64,000 nt of DNA from an uncultured Bacteriovorax sp. (GTDB taxonomy: Bacteria; Bdellovibrionota; Bacteriovoracia; Bacteriovoracales; Bacteriovoracaceae). Below are positions 17,813-26,760 of this stretch, in pieces. Position 1 is the stretch's first letter, and each line of letters starts with the position of its first letter. The notes under the pieces were generated by a model that worked only from the letters and a program-made list of their open reading frames with translations, made no database searches and was not told where the DNA came from. A program made the position numbers and the translations under genes. Location: positions 186,001-250,000 of the forward strand of contig CAMLMH010000003.1 in the NCBI GenBank assembly GCA_946481315.1, in the 5' to 3' direction.

Positions 17813-18820
17813 TTGCAACCTCTTTTAACACTCTTTTTAATCAGTCATCTTTGTTACAATGCTTTTGCAGCGGATTCTTTTCGCGATCGCTTACGGGAAA
17901 AAGTTAAAGAGCGATGGCAAAAAAGATCCCAGGCTGCCCTCCCGCCAAAAGTTCACACGTCTTCCGGAAAAATCAGTTCCGGCAGATATACTTTTTCTCT
18001 GACAGTGAATAATCTGAATCGCTATTACATCCTTCACGTTCCTAAAAATTATGATGAAAAAAAAGCCACCCCTTTAATAATCTTCATGCATGGAGGAGGG
18101 GGGAATATGTTTTATAAGTCGAATGATCAGAAGTTTAATATTATTTCAAAATCCGAGGAAGCAGGTTTCATCGCATTAATTCCCAATGGCTATAGTACCA
18201 ATGCTTCGGGCAAAACGGCATTCTGGAATGCCGGACACTGTTGTTCAGATTCCCGAGACCATAAAGTGGACGACGTTGCTTTTATCCGCGCCGTAATCAA
18301 TGATGCCAAAACAAAAGTCGCTGTGGATAACGAGCGCATATTTGCAAGCGGAATGTCCAACGGAGCAATGATGGCCTATCGTCTTGCCTGTGAAATGAGC
18401 GATGTAATAAAAGGAATTGCCGCTGTGGCCGGAACAGATAATACTATTGAGTGCAAACCAGAAAGAGGTGTATCTATTCTGCATATTCACGCAAAAAATG
18501 ATGATCACGTTCAGTTTAACGGAGGCATAGGCCCCGGTACTCCCGTGGATAAGTCCAGGGTCACAGATTATGTCTCGGTTCCTAAGACAATAGAGAAATG
18601 GATAGGACTTAATCACTGCTCGCCAAAGCCAACGCGAGTCCTGGAGCAAGCAGGAGCTTATTGCGATCTCTATCAGGGATGTAAGGATCATTCACGAGTC
18701 AAACTCTGTGTGACAAAAACCGGAGGACACTCCTGGCCCGGTGGAAAAAAGCGCGGTAAATACACAACTTCATCTCTGTCGGCCGTGGATACTCTCTGGG
18801 AATTTTTTAGCGGCAAATAA
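17813..18820 (+). CDS. Secreted alpha/beta hydrolase, PHB depolymerase/LpqC-type esterase
   Basis: A 335-residue exported esterase. A TTG start has AGGAG six bases upstream. Residues 1-19 form a signal peptide (cleavage near AFAA). The core has the oxyanion motif FMHGGGGN, nucleophile GMSNGAM, a catalytic aspartate in the HIHAKNDDHV region, and GGHSWPG near the C-terminus as the histidine site. This layout matches polyhydroxybutyrate depolymerase-type and feruloyl-esterase-like enzymes. Several cysteines (CC, C-x3-C) suggest disulfides. The substrate is uncertain; a polymer-degrading role is plausible. Confidence 0.82.
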   Translation: MQPLLTLFLISHLCYNAFAADSFRDRLREKVKERWQKRSQAALPPKVHTSSGKISSGRYTFSLTVNNLNRYYILHVPKNYDEKKATPLIIFMHGGGGNMFYKSNDQKFNIISKSEEAGFIALIPNGYSTNASGKTAFWNAGHCCSDSRDHKVDDVAFIRAVINDAKTKVAVDNERIFASGMSNGAMMAYRLACEMSDVIKGIAAVAGTDNTIECKPERGVSILHIHAKNDDHVQFNGGIGPGTPVDKSRVTDYVSVPKTIEKWIGLNHCSPKPTRVLEQAGAYCDLYQGCKDHSRVKLCVTKTGGHSWPGGKKRGKYTTSSLSAVDTLWEFFSGK

Positions 18821-18865
18821 AGACTGATTTAAATCCACAGTTATTTTTTTTCAGCACAGTGAACC

Positions 18866-18883
18866 ATGGTCAGCACTTTGCAT
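18866..18883 (+). promoter_or_regulatory. Possible sigma-54 promoter before the Rieske oxidoreductase
   Basis: ATGGTCAGCACTTTGCAT has GG-N10-GC spacing and a good -12 half (TTTGCA), but the -24 half is GGTC, not GGCA. It lies 40 bp upstream of the gene. This is the weakest of the sigma-54 candidates in the window. Confidence 0.35.
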
Positions 18884-18920
18884 CTTCCTCTTATGAATAA
18901 GACTTCAAGGAGGAAGTTGT

Positions 18921-20489
18921 ATGATTACTGATTCATTGTGGAACAAATACTCGCTAATGACCGATTTCCCTACCCTGAGCTCAGATATCCAGGTCGACGT
19001 GGCCATTGTCGGAGCAGGTATTACCGGACTAACCTGCGCTCAATTATTGTCCAGTCAGGGATTATCTGTTGCTTTGCTGGAAGCAGGCAAAGTAGGAGAG
19101 AGTAACACCGGCCACAGTACGGGAAACATTTACAGTGCTTACGGGGAATTATTAAATAATATCGAGCCAAAGTTTGGAATAAAGGCCACTGAACAAATCT
19201 TGCAATCACGGCGGGAGGCCATGGATTTTATCGCTCAAAACATCGATGAATTAAATATCGATTGCGATTTCCAGCGTGTCCCCTGGATGTATTTTTCCAT
19301 GAAAGAAGACATGAACACACATATTGCGAAGGCACGTCTGCACGCTAATAAACTGAATGTACAATTTGATGAAGCTGATTTCAGCGGAACTCCATTTAAT
19401 GCACTGGACGGGATTAAAATTAGTGACCAGGCACAAATGAATCCACTGCGCTATGCTCAGGGGATGGCCCTCGCTATTTCTTGTCAGGATTGTCTTATTT
19501 TCGAAAAAACGCGAGTCACAAAAATTGAAGATCATCGTCACCACTCAGTGGTTCATACTCCTCAGGGAAAGGTAAGCGCAACTTATGTTATCCATGCCAC
19601 TCATACACCTAAAGGTTTAATGTCATATCACACAACACTTGGCCCTTACCGGGAGTATGGTCTTGCCTGCAAGGTAAGGGAGCTAAAACTACAACCGGGA
19701 ATTTATTTTGGTTATATTGAAGGTAATGAAGTCACTTCCTTCAGGACTTACGAACGAGAGGGAGATGAATATATTATTCTTGTGGGGAAACCACATAAAG
19801 TTGGACAGGGTGACAGTGAAGGTCACATGCGAGACTTAGAAAAAATCGCCAGAAGTTATTTTGATGTTAAGGAGATTGCATTTCGCTGGGGAGGTCAGAA
19901 TTATAAACCGGCAGATGAAGTTCCTTATATTGGGCGGAAAATGAAAGGCACCAACACTTTCATCGCCACAGGATTTTCAACTCATGGTCTCACTTACGGA
20001 ACAGTCGCAGGGAAAATAATCAGTGACCTTATTACCAATCAGTCAAATGAGTTTGCAGATGTGTATGATCCGGGTCGTTTCACGCCTGTTAAGGCAGCAC
20101 CAAAATTTATAAAAGAAAATGTGAATGTCTTTTTTCAATATCTGAAAGACTACACTAAAGAAAACCCTAAGCTTTTTGCTGATGTTTCTGCCGGTGAAGG
20201 AAAAGTCATCGAGCACGATGGTGAGAAACTGGCAGTCCATCGGGATAATGAGAACAAACTGCAGGTATGTTCTGCAATATGTACTCATCTGGGTTGTGTT
20301 GTTCACTGGAACAATGCTGAATCCAGCTGGGATTGCCCTTGCCATGGAAGCCGTTTTGACCTTCAGGGTGAGGTTCTGGAGGGGCCGGCGCTTTCTCCTT
20401 TAAAACAAATAGAAATTTCTGATGATAAAACCAGGGAAGAAAAGCGGAAAGAGGATGATAGAAATCAGGAAACTGAGCATCGAGTTTAA
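18921..20489 (+). CDS. FAD-dependent oxidoreductase fused to a Rieske [2Fe-2S] domain
   Basis: A 522-residue protein. Residues about 26-60 hold the dinucleotide-binding [17 protein letters not shown] motif of the DAO (glycine oxidase-like) family, which extends to about residue 390. The C-terminal about 100 residues form a Rieske domain with CTHLGC and CPCHGS cluster motifs. Such DAO-Rieske fusions are widespread but their substrates are mostly unknown. AAGGAGG lies well placed before the ATG. The last 20 residues are a charged tail. Confidence 0.85.
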   Translation: MITDSLWNKYSLMTDFPTLSSDIQVDVAIVGAGITGLTCAQLLSSQGLSVALLEAGKVGESNTGHSTGNIYSAYGELLNNIEPKFGIKATEQILQSRREAMDFIAQNIDELNIDCDFQRVPWMYFSMKEDMNTHIAKARLHANKLNVQFDEADFSGTPFNALDGIKISDQAQMNPLRYAQGMALAISCQDCLIFEKTRVTKIEDHRHHSVVHTPQGKVSATYVIHATHTPKGLMSYHTTLGPYREYGLACKVRELKLQPGIYFGYIEGNEVTSFRTYEREGDEYIILVGKPHKVGQGDSEGHMRDLEKIARSYFDVKEIAFRWGGQNYKPADEVPYIGRKMKGTNTFIATGFSTHGLTYGTVAGKIISDLITNQSNEFADVYDPGRFTPVKAAPKFIKENVNVFFQYLKDYTKENPKLFADVSAGEGKVIEHDGEKLAVHRDNENKLQVCSAICTHLGCVVHWNNAESSWDCPCHGSRFDLQGEVLEGPALSPLKQIEISDDKTREEKRKEDDRNQETEHRV

Positions 20490-20566
20490 AAGAAACTTAA
20501 TTTTTCATTCGGGACTTAACTTTTTTCTGCGATATCTCGAAGGGAAGAAAAAAGGAAGGAGTCCCG

Positions 20567-21367
20567 ATGCCATTCAATAAAAAAAATAGAATTCTACTCT
20601 TAACTTCAGATGCGGATTTAATATCATCTATGAACGTTATGACTCGTGAGTTTTCTTTACTCCTAGATGCAGTTCCTAACCCGGCTGACTTTGAACAAAA
20701 ATGTCTTAAAGAGAACTACTGTGCCTTCTTTATATCTCGATTCGCTGAAACTAAAATTGTAATCAAGTTCATGGAGCGAATTCGCTCACACAAATCCTTT
20801 CGCTCTATACCTCTTTATTTGATTCAGGACATGAGCAATCCACTCAGCACTGATCTTGCCTATCTGAATGCCCAGATTATCGATCCAGAAAGGGATAATG
20901 TATCGGATCTAATAAGCAAACTCTCGGCTTCAACAGAAGTATATGCACCGAAACTGGATATTCTGGTCGTTGAAGATAATCACGAAATACAGAATTTAAT
21001 CCGGAAATATCTAAACGATATGGATCAGCATTTCGTTTTTACAGCTGCTACGGTGGCCCAAAGTAAAAGTCTCATTAAGGAGAAACGTTTTGATGTTTAT
21101 CTGCTCGACTGGAATCTGGGAGATGGGACCTGTATTGACATCGTGGAATTTACGAAGAGTGTGCGCCCAAAAGATAATCCACTTCAGATCGTCATTACAG
21201 CACGAAATGAGATGGAGGACATTATGCTTTTACTGGAGCACAAAATAACAGACATTATCATCAAACCTTTTGACTTTGAAGAATTCCGGGAGAAAGTCAC
21301 CTATGCATTCAGTAAGCGTAAGGCTTCTGCTCAACAAGCTGTTTTTCCTGTATCTAAAGCGAAATAG
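20567..21367 (+). CDS. Response regulator with a degenerate and an intact receiver domain
   Basis: A 266-residue protein with two receiver-type domains and no output domain. Residues about 7-120 have the fold but lack the acidic acceptor (FFISRF at the expected position). Residues about 131-250 keep the acidic pair E136/D137, phosphoacceptor D181 in LLDWNL, T211 and K233 in IIKPF. The GGAAGGAG ribosome site is strong. It precedes cheR by about 110 bp and may be part of the same chemotaxis-related locus. Confidence 0.83.
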   Translation: MPFNKKNRILLLTSDADLISSMNVMTREFSLLLDAVPNPADFEQKCLKENYCAFFISRFAETKIVIKFMERIRSHKSFRSIPLYLIQDMSNPLSTDLAYLNAQIIDPERDNVSDLISKLSASTEVYAPKLDILVVEDNHEIQNLIRKYLNDMDQHFVFTAATVAQSKSLIKEKRFDVYLLDWNLGDGTCIDIVEFTKSVRPKDNPLQIVITARNEMEDIMLLLEHKITDIIIKPFDFEEFREKVTYAFSKRKASAQQAVFPVSKAK

Positions 21368-21478
21368 TTCTTAAGGTTGTATTACTTTTCCCATTCTCAT
21401 TAGATTATTGACATAAAATTCATAAAATATTTAGGAAATATAAATCATATTTATTCTGTTCTTCTCGATAAGGACAGA

Positions 21479-22312
21479 ATGAACGACACAACCTCTGATG
21501 CTCATATAGACCAGGAAACACTCTCTGCCGCGATTGAGCTAATTCATCGTTTTACTGGTATCACCATGACAGAACAAAAAAGAACGCTGATCATGGGACG
21601 TCTAAAAAAACGTTTACGGGCATTGAATCTTGAAAGCTATCAACTCTATATTACTTACCTGAAAAACCATAGAGAAGAACAGGAATACTTCATCAACGTT
21701 GTAACAACGAATGAAACTTATTTTTTCCGCACACAGAGAGTTTGGGATTATTTTTGCAAAGACTATTTACCCAATTGGTATGCTAAGCACCCCGGACAAA
21801 CACTGCATCTGTGGTCAGCGGCCTCTTCCACAGGAGAAGAAGCTTATTCAATGGCCATTTGCTGTGAAGAATTCGCTAATCGCAATCCGTTATTTCAGTA
21901 TCGGATAGTGGCCAGTGATATATCGACTGATGTTTTAAAGGAAGCTACTGAAGGATATTATGAAGGACGCTCTGTCGATTCATTTCGCCAGCAATATCCT
22001 GCCTGGTTCGCGCAGTATCTTCTCGCTGCCGGAAGCGGATTCAAGGTAATTGAAAAATTACAGAAAAAAGTAGAGTTTCGAAAGCATAATCTTTTTGAAA
22101 GTCCATTCCTTCAGTCCAGATTTGACCTTGTTTTCCTGCGCAATGTCCTTATTTACTTCAATGCCGCTGATCAGACAAAAGTTTTAAAACTGCTTGCCCG
22201 GTCTTTAGTTAAAGATGGTGAACTTATTGTTGGAGAGTCAGATTCACTGACTGCACTGGATACTGAATTTCATTTTTTAAAACCTGGTCTTTACAAGCTG
22301 GGGGGCATATGA
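21479..22312 (+). CDS. cheR: Chemoreceptor glutamate methyltransferase CheR
   Basis: A 277-residue SAM-dependent enzyme that methylates glutamates of chemoreceptors. The N-terminal helical domain is followed by TTNETYFFR (typical of CheR) and the SAM-binding stretch WSAASSTGEEAYSMA. FLRNVLIYF near the C-terminus is also family-typical. AAGGA lies five bases before the ATG. Its stop overlaps the cheD start. A TTGACA box with AT-rich spacer upstream may be its promoter. Confidence 0.92.
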   Translation: MNDTTSDAHIDQETLSAAIELIHRFTGITMTEQKRTLIMGRLKKRLRALNLESYQLYITYLKNHREEQEYFINVVTTNETYFFRTQRVWDYFCKDYLPNWYAKHPGQTLHLWSAASSTGEEAYSMAICCEEFANRNPLFQYRIVASDISTDVLKEATEGYYEGRSVDSFRQQYPAWFAQYLLAAGSGFKVIEKLQKKVEFRKHNLFESPFLQSRFDLVFLRNVLIYFNAADQTKVLKLLARSLVKDGELIVGESDSLTALDTEFHFLKPGLYKLGGI

Positions 22313-22785
22313 ATTATGTCCATGTAAAAATCGCTGAAGTCCGGGCCGGATTTTCCGGAGAAATCCTCAAAGCAACATTGGGTTCCTGCGTGGGAATAGC
22401 TTTTTACTGGAGAAAAAAGAACTGTGGAGGACTTGCTCATTGTCTTTTACCGGAAGGGGAAATGAGTAATGAAATCTCGGCCCGCTATGTGAATCAGGCC
22501 ATACCTGCTTTGATGCATCTGCTGGGTATTGGTCAATCGGACATTTCTCAGATTGAAGTCAGTGTTGCAGGCGGGGCTAACATGATGACTCAGCTGACAC
22601 GTGATAATTCCAGTCAGGTCGGTCACATGAATGTAGAGAGCTTAAGAAAAAATCTGAAGAAATTTGGTTTTGTCATTCAACAGGAAGATCTGATGAAAGA
22701 CTATGGCCGGCAAATAATACTGGATTGTCAAAACGGTAACGTTACATTTATAAACCTCAGTGAGAGTTGTGAGATCAAATTATGA
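22309..22785 (+). CDS. cheD: Chemoreceptor glutamine deamidase CheD
   Basis: A 158-residue enzyme that deamidates glutamine residues in chemoreceptors. The catalytic cysteine is in LGSCVGI near the N-terminus, the histidine in GGLAHCLLP, and the SVAGGANM segment is conserved. It starts in the cheR stop and ends in the start of the triple-CheW gene (four-base overlaps both sides), so the three proteins are translationally coupled. Confidence 0.92.
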   Translation: MNYVHVKIAEVRAGFSGEILKATLGSCVGIAFYWRKKNCGGLAHCLLPEGEMSNEISARYVNQAIPALMHLLGIGQSDISQIEVSVAGGANMMTQLTRDNSSQVGHMNVESLRKNLKKFGFVIQQEDLMKDYGRQIILDCQNGNVTFINLSESCEIKL

Positions 22786-24254
22786 AAAATTTAAGTCATC
22801 AAAAAATCTATTCAACTTTTTTTCTGGATAATACTGAACTGGCCATGGAAGTAGCATCTGTGCAGGAAGTGGTGAATTTCCCCGAAAAAGTTTTTTCAAT
22901 GCCCCTGGCCCCGGATTATATGGTTGGTTTATTCAACTTGCGCGGGACGGTTATACCGGTAATTAACACCAGAGTGCTGCTAAATTTTGAAAATGCAGAA
23001 ATTAACCCTGAACATAAAGTGGCAATTGTTCTTTTCCAGGGAGCCAAAATAGGACTGCTTTTTGATCGCACCAGCGAAATATTACGTATTAATGAAGAAG
23101 CGCATTGTCCTTTTAATTACGCCAATGACCGGCATCAAATTGTCAGTGGTGCTTTGAAAATGGACGAAGGAAAAAGAATTATACAGATAATAGATCCATC
23201 AGCGCTGGTCAAAATAGAAAACATCCCACAGGTGCTCGATCAACAGAAATATTCAAACCATGATCAGTTAAGTAAACGGGCCATTAAATTAAAAAAATGC
23301 ATTTCGTTCCTTGCGGACCAGTGCAAAATGGCTTTCGAAATAAATGGCATCCATGAAATTTGTAAAGTTCCGGAAATTAAACATTCAGCTCTTCAGAATG
23401 AAAACTTTCTGGGTATTATCAATTTGCGGGGACTGATAGTTCCGGTTGTAAATTTTGCCAGACTGTTGAAACAAAAACCTGCAACGGACAGCAATGTTGA
23501 GGATCATCGGATTATTATTCTGAAAATCGGTACTGAGCTGATTGGTCTTCAGGTTGAAGAAGTTCAAAGTATCAATGCTTACAATGATGAACATTTAATG
23601 CCAATTCCCGTTCTTTCTGGCGAGAGACTTAATATGTTTAAAGGTTGTCTGCAGCTGGCCGACGCCGAAGTTCTTTTGCTTAATCATGATGCAGTATTTG
23701 AAAACAAGGAAATACTGGAACTGACTCAGGGACACAGCAAAATGTACCGTCAGGAAAATAATGAAACAGATAAAAAGAAAAGTGGGATACGTCAGACTTA
23801 CATTTCATTCCGGCTTCAGCATTTATTCGGTGTTGGGATAAAAGAAGTCAGAGAAATAATTGAATACAGCAATGATCTGATCAAAGCTCCGGGGCTGCCT
23901 GAATTTGTAGATGGAATGTTAAATCTTAGAGGAAAACTGATAACAGTGATTGATACCAAAAAACTTTATAAAATGAATATTACTTCATTAAGTAATGACA
24001 AAAAAATTCTGGTTTTTGAGCGAACAGGTGAACTCTTTGGTCTTGTCGTCGACTCGGTTGAAAATATTGTAACCATCGATTCAGAAAAAAATATGAAAGT
24101 TCCCGAATTGCTGGTGAAGCAGGTCAAGTCTCAGTTTGAAAGTGACATAAAAGAAATCGTGGCCATTCCCAATGAAAAAGAATCTGAAACCGCATTGATA
24201 ATCCTCAATATCGATCCAGTTACAGAAAGAATAAAAATGCAAAAAAGTGCATAA
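22782..24254 (+). CDS. Triple CheW-domain coupling protein
   Basis: A 490-residue protein made of three consecutive CheW-type SH3-like domains, roughly residues 1-150, 165-315 and 330-480. Each has the signature of a hydrophobic strand, then a loop with LRG (MVGLFNLRGTVIPVIN, FLGIINLRGLIVPVVN, FVDGMLNLRGKLITVID). CheW couples receptors to the kinase CheA. A three-domain version may bridge or expand arrays. It overlaps cheD by four bases. No cheA lies in the window. It ends directly against the convergent LOV gene. Confidence 0.88.
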   Translation: MKNLSHQKIYSTFFLDNTELAMEVASVQEVVNFPEKVFSMPLAPDYMVGLFNLRGTVIPVINTRVLLNFENAEINPEHKVAIVLFQGAKIGLLFDRTSEILRINEEAHCPFNYANDRHQIVSGALKMDEGKRIIQIIDPSALVKIENIPQVLDQQKYSNHDQLSKRAIKLKKCISFLADQCKMAFEINGIHEICKVPEIKHSALQNENFLGIINLRGLIVPVVNFARLLKQKPATDSNVEDHRIIILKIGTELIGLQVEEVQSINAYNDEHLMPIPVLSGERLNMFKGCLQLADAEVLLLNHDAVFENKEILELTQGHSKMYRQENNETDKKKSGIRQTYISFRLQHLFGVGIKEVREIIEYSNDLIKAPGLPEFVDGMLNLRGKLITVIDTKKLYKMNITSLSNDKKILVFERTGELFGLVVDSVENIVTIDSEKNMKVPELLVKQVKSQFESDIKEIVAIPNEKESETALIILNIDPVTERIKMQKSA

Positions 24255-24800
24255 TTACAGTGATAAGATAAATTCTCTGATTCTGTTGAAGGGTTCCAGG
24301 TAATCTTTTTTCAATGTATCCAGAGAAAGTGACTGTTTTTCCTGTCTTGCCAGTCTGACAGCCGATGAAAGCGCAGTCATGGGATTAACCAGTTTATCGA
24401 AGAGGACATATTTGCTGATTTGTTTTTGGGGAGAAAAGAGATGCTCGTCGATTTTATGCTGTAGTCCTATAAAAAAATGAGCCTCGCTTTCTTTAAAAGG
24501 TATCAAAACAATTCTGTTGTAAAATTTTTCACCATATTTATCGTAATTGATTAAATCCTGAAATGAAGGGACAAATTCCTGAATGTGTTCCCGAATACTC
24601 CTGACTGATGACCCGTCACTTTCAGCTCCTTGCAGGAAACGACAGTTTTTTCCGATAACTTCATCTGCATTATACTTGCACATATCCAGAAAAGCCTGAT
24701 TCACATATAAGAGAGGCTGGTCCGGTAATTGAATATTCACAAGACTGATTGGGTGGTCGTAGGCATTACCGTACTGCTGAATAAAATCTGAAAATTTCAT
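24255..24800 (-). CDS. Short LOV (light-oxygen-voltage) photoreceptor protein
   Basis: A 181-residue PAS protein with the LOV signature GKNCRFLQG: the flavin-adduct cysteine is C53, with N52, R54 and Q57 around it. The later flavin contacts N85 (NYDKYG), N95 (KFYNR) and Q114 (GLQHK) are also present. These features predict a blue-light-sensing FMN-binding domain at residues about 15-118. The C-terminal 60 residues are helical, without a kinase or other output domain I recognise. It overlaps the upstream receiver gene by four bases and abuts the CheW gene, suggesting light input to signalling. Confidence 0.85.
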   Translation of the reverse strand: MKFSDFIQQYGNAYDHPISLVNIQLPDQPLLYVNQAFLDMCKYNADEVIGKNCRFLQGAESDGSSVRSIREHIQEFVPSFQDLINYDKYGEKFYNRIVLIPFKESEAHFFIGLQHKIDEHLFSPQKQISKYVLFDKLVNPMTALSSAVRLARQEKQSLSLDTLKKDYLEPFNRIREFILSL

Positions 24801-25189
24801 CGATACTTCTCCACATGCTCCTCGTAGCCTTTTTTCAGGAATTGGTCTGTCACAGCAACAAGTCCTTCAATATCCGGCTTAACCACAAAAGTTGTCCGGT
24901 CATACTTTAATACTTCTTCTCTTAACTCAGTGACAGCATAAGCTGTAAAAAAAATAAATGGGACTGAGTTTCCGTTCTGGCGTGTCATTTTAATTACATC
25001 AATACCGGTTACATCCGGCATAAAAATATCACAAATCACACAATGAACGGGCTCGTGCTGAAGGATATGCATTCCCCGCGTACCATCATTGGCGACATAT
25101 ACGTTGTCTGCTCTGGTCTCCAGAAGCCTTGCCAGGTTTTGGGCCAGTAAATATTCGTCTTCGATAATTAAAAGGTTTCCTTTTTTCAT
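24797..25189 (-). CDS. Single-domain response regulator paired with the LOV protein
   Basis: A 130-residue CheY-like receiver with acidic pair E10/D11, phosphoacceptor D54 in VICDIFMPD, T82 and K104 (FVVKP). There is no output domain. CGGGAG precedes the ATG. Its stop overlaps the LOV start (ATGA), so the two are made together. The cognate kinase is not nearby; it may act like CheY on a motor or as part of a phosphorelay. Confidence 0.85.
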   Translation of the reverse strand: MKKGNLLIIEDEYLLAQNLARLLETRADNVYVANDGTRGMHILQHEPVHCVICDIFMPDVTGIDVIKMTRQNGNSVPFIFFTAYAVTELREEVLKYDRTTFVVKPDIEGLVAVTDQFLKKGYEEHVEKYR

Positions 25190-25426
25190 TTAACTCCCGA
25201 GCTTCAGATTAACTAATATTTATGGGAGTCGCGATACGCGTGGAATTTAGAGTCTATTGGTTAAAAACGAACAGGTGCGGATCATTTTTGTCTTAACGGC
25301 TAACTTATAATTTGCTGCATCGGCAAGCGAAGAAATTTTATCATTTTTTAAGTGGGGTTCTGGGGAGAAATCGATTACCGGTCTCAATTCTCAGTGGAGT
25401 CTTCAATGGAGAAATCATCGCAGGTG

Positions 25427-25455
25427 TTGACTATAATCTTTTTTTGTTTTAATTT
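25427..25455 (+). promoter_or_regulatory. Probable sigma-70 promoter upstream of rsgA
   Basis: TTGACT and TAATTT are separated by 17 bp, with the predicted start near 25462. It lies in the 444-bp region before rsgA and just before the short leader frame. The rest of that region (25190-25426) shows nothing else I can support. Confidence 0.45.
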
Positions 25456-25488
25456 AAGCTTATCAATTAACGATCAAAGGAGGTCTGT

Positions 25489-25536
25489 ATGAGAAAAGTT
25501 ATCATTGCATTGAGCCTCTCTTTGAATCTGGTCTGA
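25489..25536 (+). other. 15-codon leader peptide or gene remnant
   Basis: An ATG with a strong AAAGGAGG site starts a frame reading MRKVIIALSLSLNLV and then TGA. It looks exactly like the start of a signal peptide that is cut off. It lies about 100 bp before rsgA, downstream of a plausible promoter. It could be the remnant of a small secreted protein or a short leader. Nothing in the following sequence continues the frame. Confidence 0.4.
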
Positions 25537-25633
25537 TTTAAATTCCATTTTCAGTTTATTTTCAGTTCTCCTGGTTTCAAAGAGCAGCTCTTAAGTTTTA
25601 AGAATTTTTATTAATTTTACATAAGGAGTTTAC

Positions 25634-26722
25634 ATGACAAGTTCCCAAGAGGAATTTAGGACTCATTTTGGCTGGAGAAAGTATTTTGCAGAACAATTGC
25701 CGTTAATGGATGAGGATTTGCGGAAACTTGAAATCGCCAGAGTCGTGGGTGAAGAGAGAAATCTTTACCGGCTGCAGTTTAACTGCAGCGAAATTTTGTC
25801 CGCCGTGATAACCGGAAAAATGCAGTTTAAGGCCCTAAGGCGAGAGGATTATCCCGCCGTCGGTGACTGGGTGCTGGCCGAAAAAAATAGCAGCGGACAG
25901 TCGGTTATCCGGCATATTTTGAAACGTCAGTCTGTTTTGCTGAGAAAACAAGTCGGAACTGTTAGTGATGTTCAGGTACTGGCGGCGAACGTCGATACGA
26001 TTTTTATCACATCTTCGCTAAACGGAGATCTGAATATGGGACGACTGGAGCGTTACCTGACTTTTGCATGGGAGTCCGGGGCCCGGCCGGTCATCCTGCT
26101 GACAAAAGCAGATTTATGCGCTGACGTGGACCACTTCATACTGGAAGTGAATAGTCGCTTTCTTGGCGTTGATGTGTATTCTTTGTCGAGTGATAACTAT
26201 GCTGAAGCTCAGTTTTTGCAGCACTATTTAACTACTGGATCAACCAGCGTGCTGGTGGGGTCATCAGGGGTAGGAAAATCAACCCTGATTAATTATCTGA
26301 TCGGCAGTGACTTGATAAAAACCAATGATGTCCGGGAAGGTGATGATAAAGGCAGGCACACCACGACATCCCGTTCACTGTATCGCTCACGTTTCGGTGG
26401 TCTTGTGATTGATACTCCCGGTATGCGGGAGTTGCAGTTTGCCAATCATGAAGAAGGATTCCATCAGCAGTATGCTGATATTGAAGAGCTTATATTGCAT
26501 TGTCGTTACACCAACTGCACCCACGGCAGCGAGCCTGACTGTGCAATCAACTCAGCGATCGCGGATGGGACTCTTGATCCGGAAAGATATAAGAGTTTCA
26601 AAAAAATTCAGGGTGAAATCAGACATTCACTAAGACGAATGGATAAAGTTCTTATGGCAGAAGACCGCAAGCAGTGGAAGAAGCGATCACTAGAAGCGCG
26701 ACAACGGATAAAAGGTTATTAA
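25634..26722 (+). CDS. rsgA: Ribosome small-subunit-dependent GTPase A
   Basis: A 362-residue circularly permuted GTPase that helps late maturation of the 30S subunit. An N-terminal OB-fold is followed by G4 (TKAD), then G1 (GSSGVGKSTLIN) and G3 (DTPGMREL), the permuted order typical of RsgA. A C-terminal zinc motif follows (CRYTNCTHGSEPDC). AAGGAG precedes the ATG. It ends before a strong terminator shared with the convergent ParB-like gene. Confidence 0.92.
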   Translation: MTSSQEEFRTHFGWRKYFAEQLPLMDEDLRKLEIARVVGEERNLYRLQFNCSEILSAVITGKMQFKALRREDYPAVGDWVLAEKNSSGQSVIRHILKRQSVLLRKQVGTVSDVQVLAANVDTIFITSSLNGDLNMGRLERYLTFAWESGARPVILLTKADLCADVDHFILEVNSRFLGVDVYSLSSDNYAEAQFLQHYLTTGSTSVLVGSSGVGKSTLINYLIGSDLIKTNDVREGDDKGRHTTTSRSLYRSRFGGLVIDTPGMRELQFANHEEGFHQQYADIEELILHCRYTNCTHGSEPDCAINSAIADGTLDPERYKSFKKIQGEIRHSLRRMDKVLMAEDRKQWKKRSLEARQRIKGY

Positions 26723-26730
26723 TGTTACCG

Positions 26731-26758
26731 AAGCTCCCCTCATAATGAGGGGAGTTTT
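26731..26758. terminator. Rho-independent terminator after rsgA (bidirectional)
   Basis: AAGCTCCCCTCA and TGAGGGGAGTTT pair over 12 bases with a TAA loop, followed by TTTTAT. The leading AA on the other strand also gives a T-rich end, so it can serve the convergent ParB-like gene. Confidence 0.85.
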
Positions 26759-26760
26759 AT

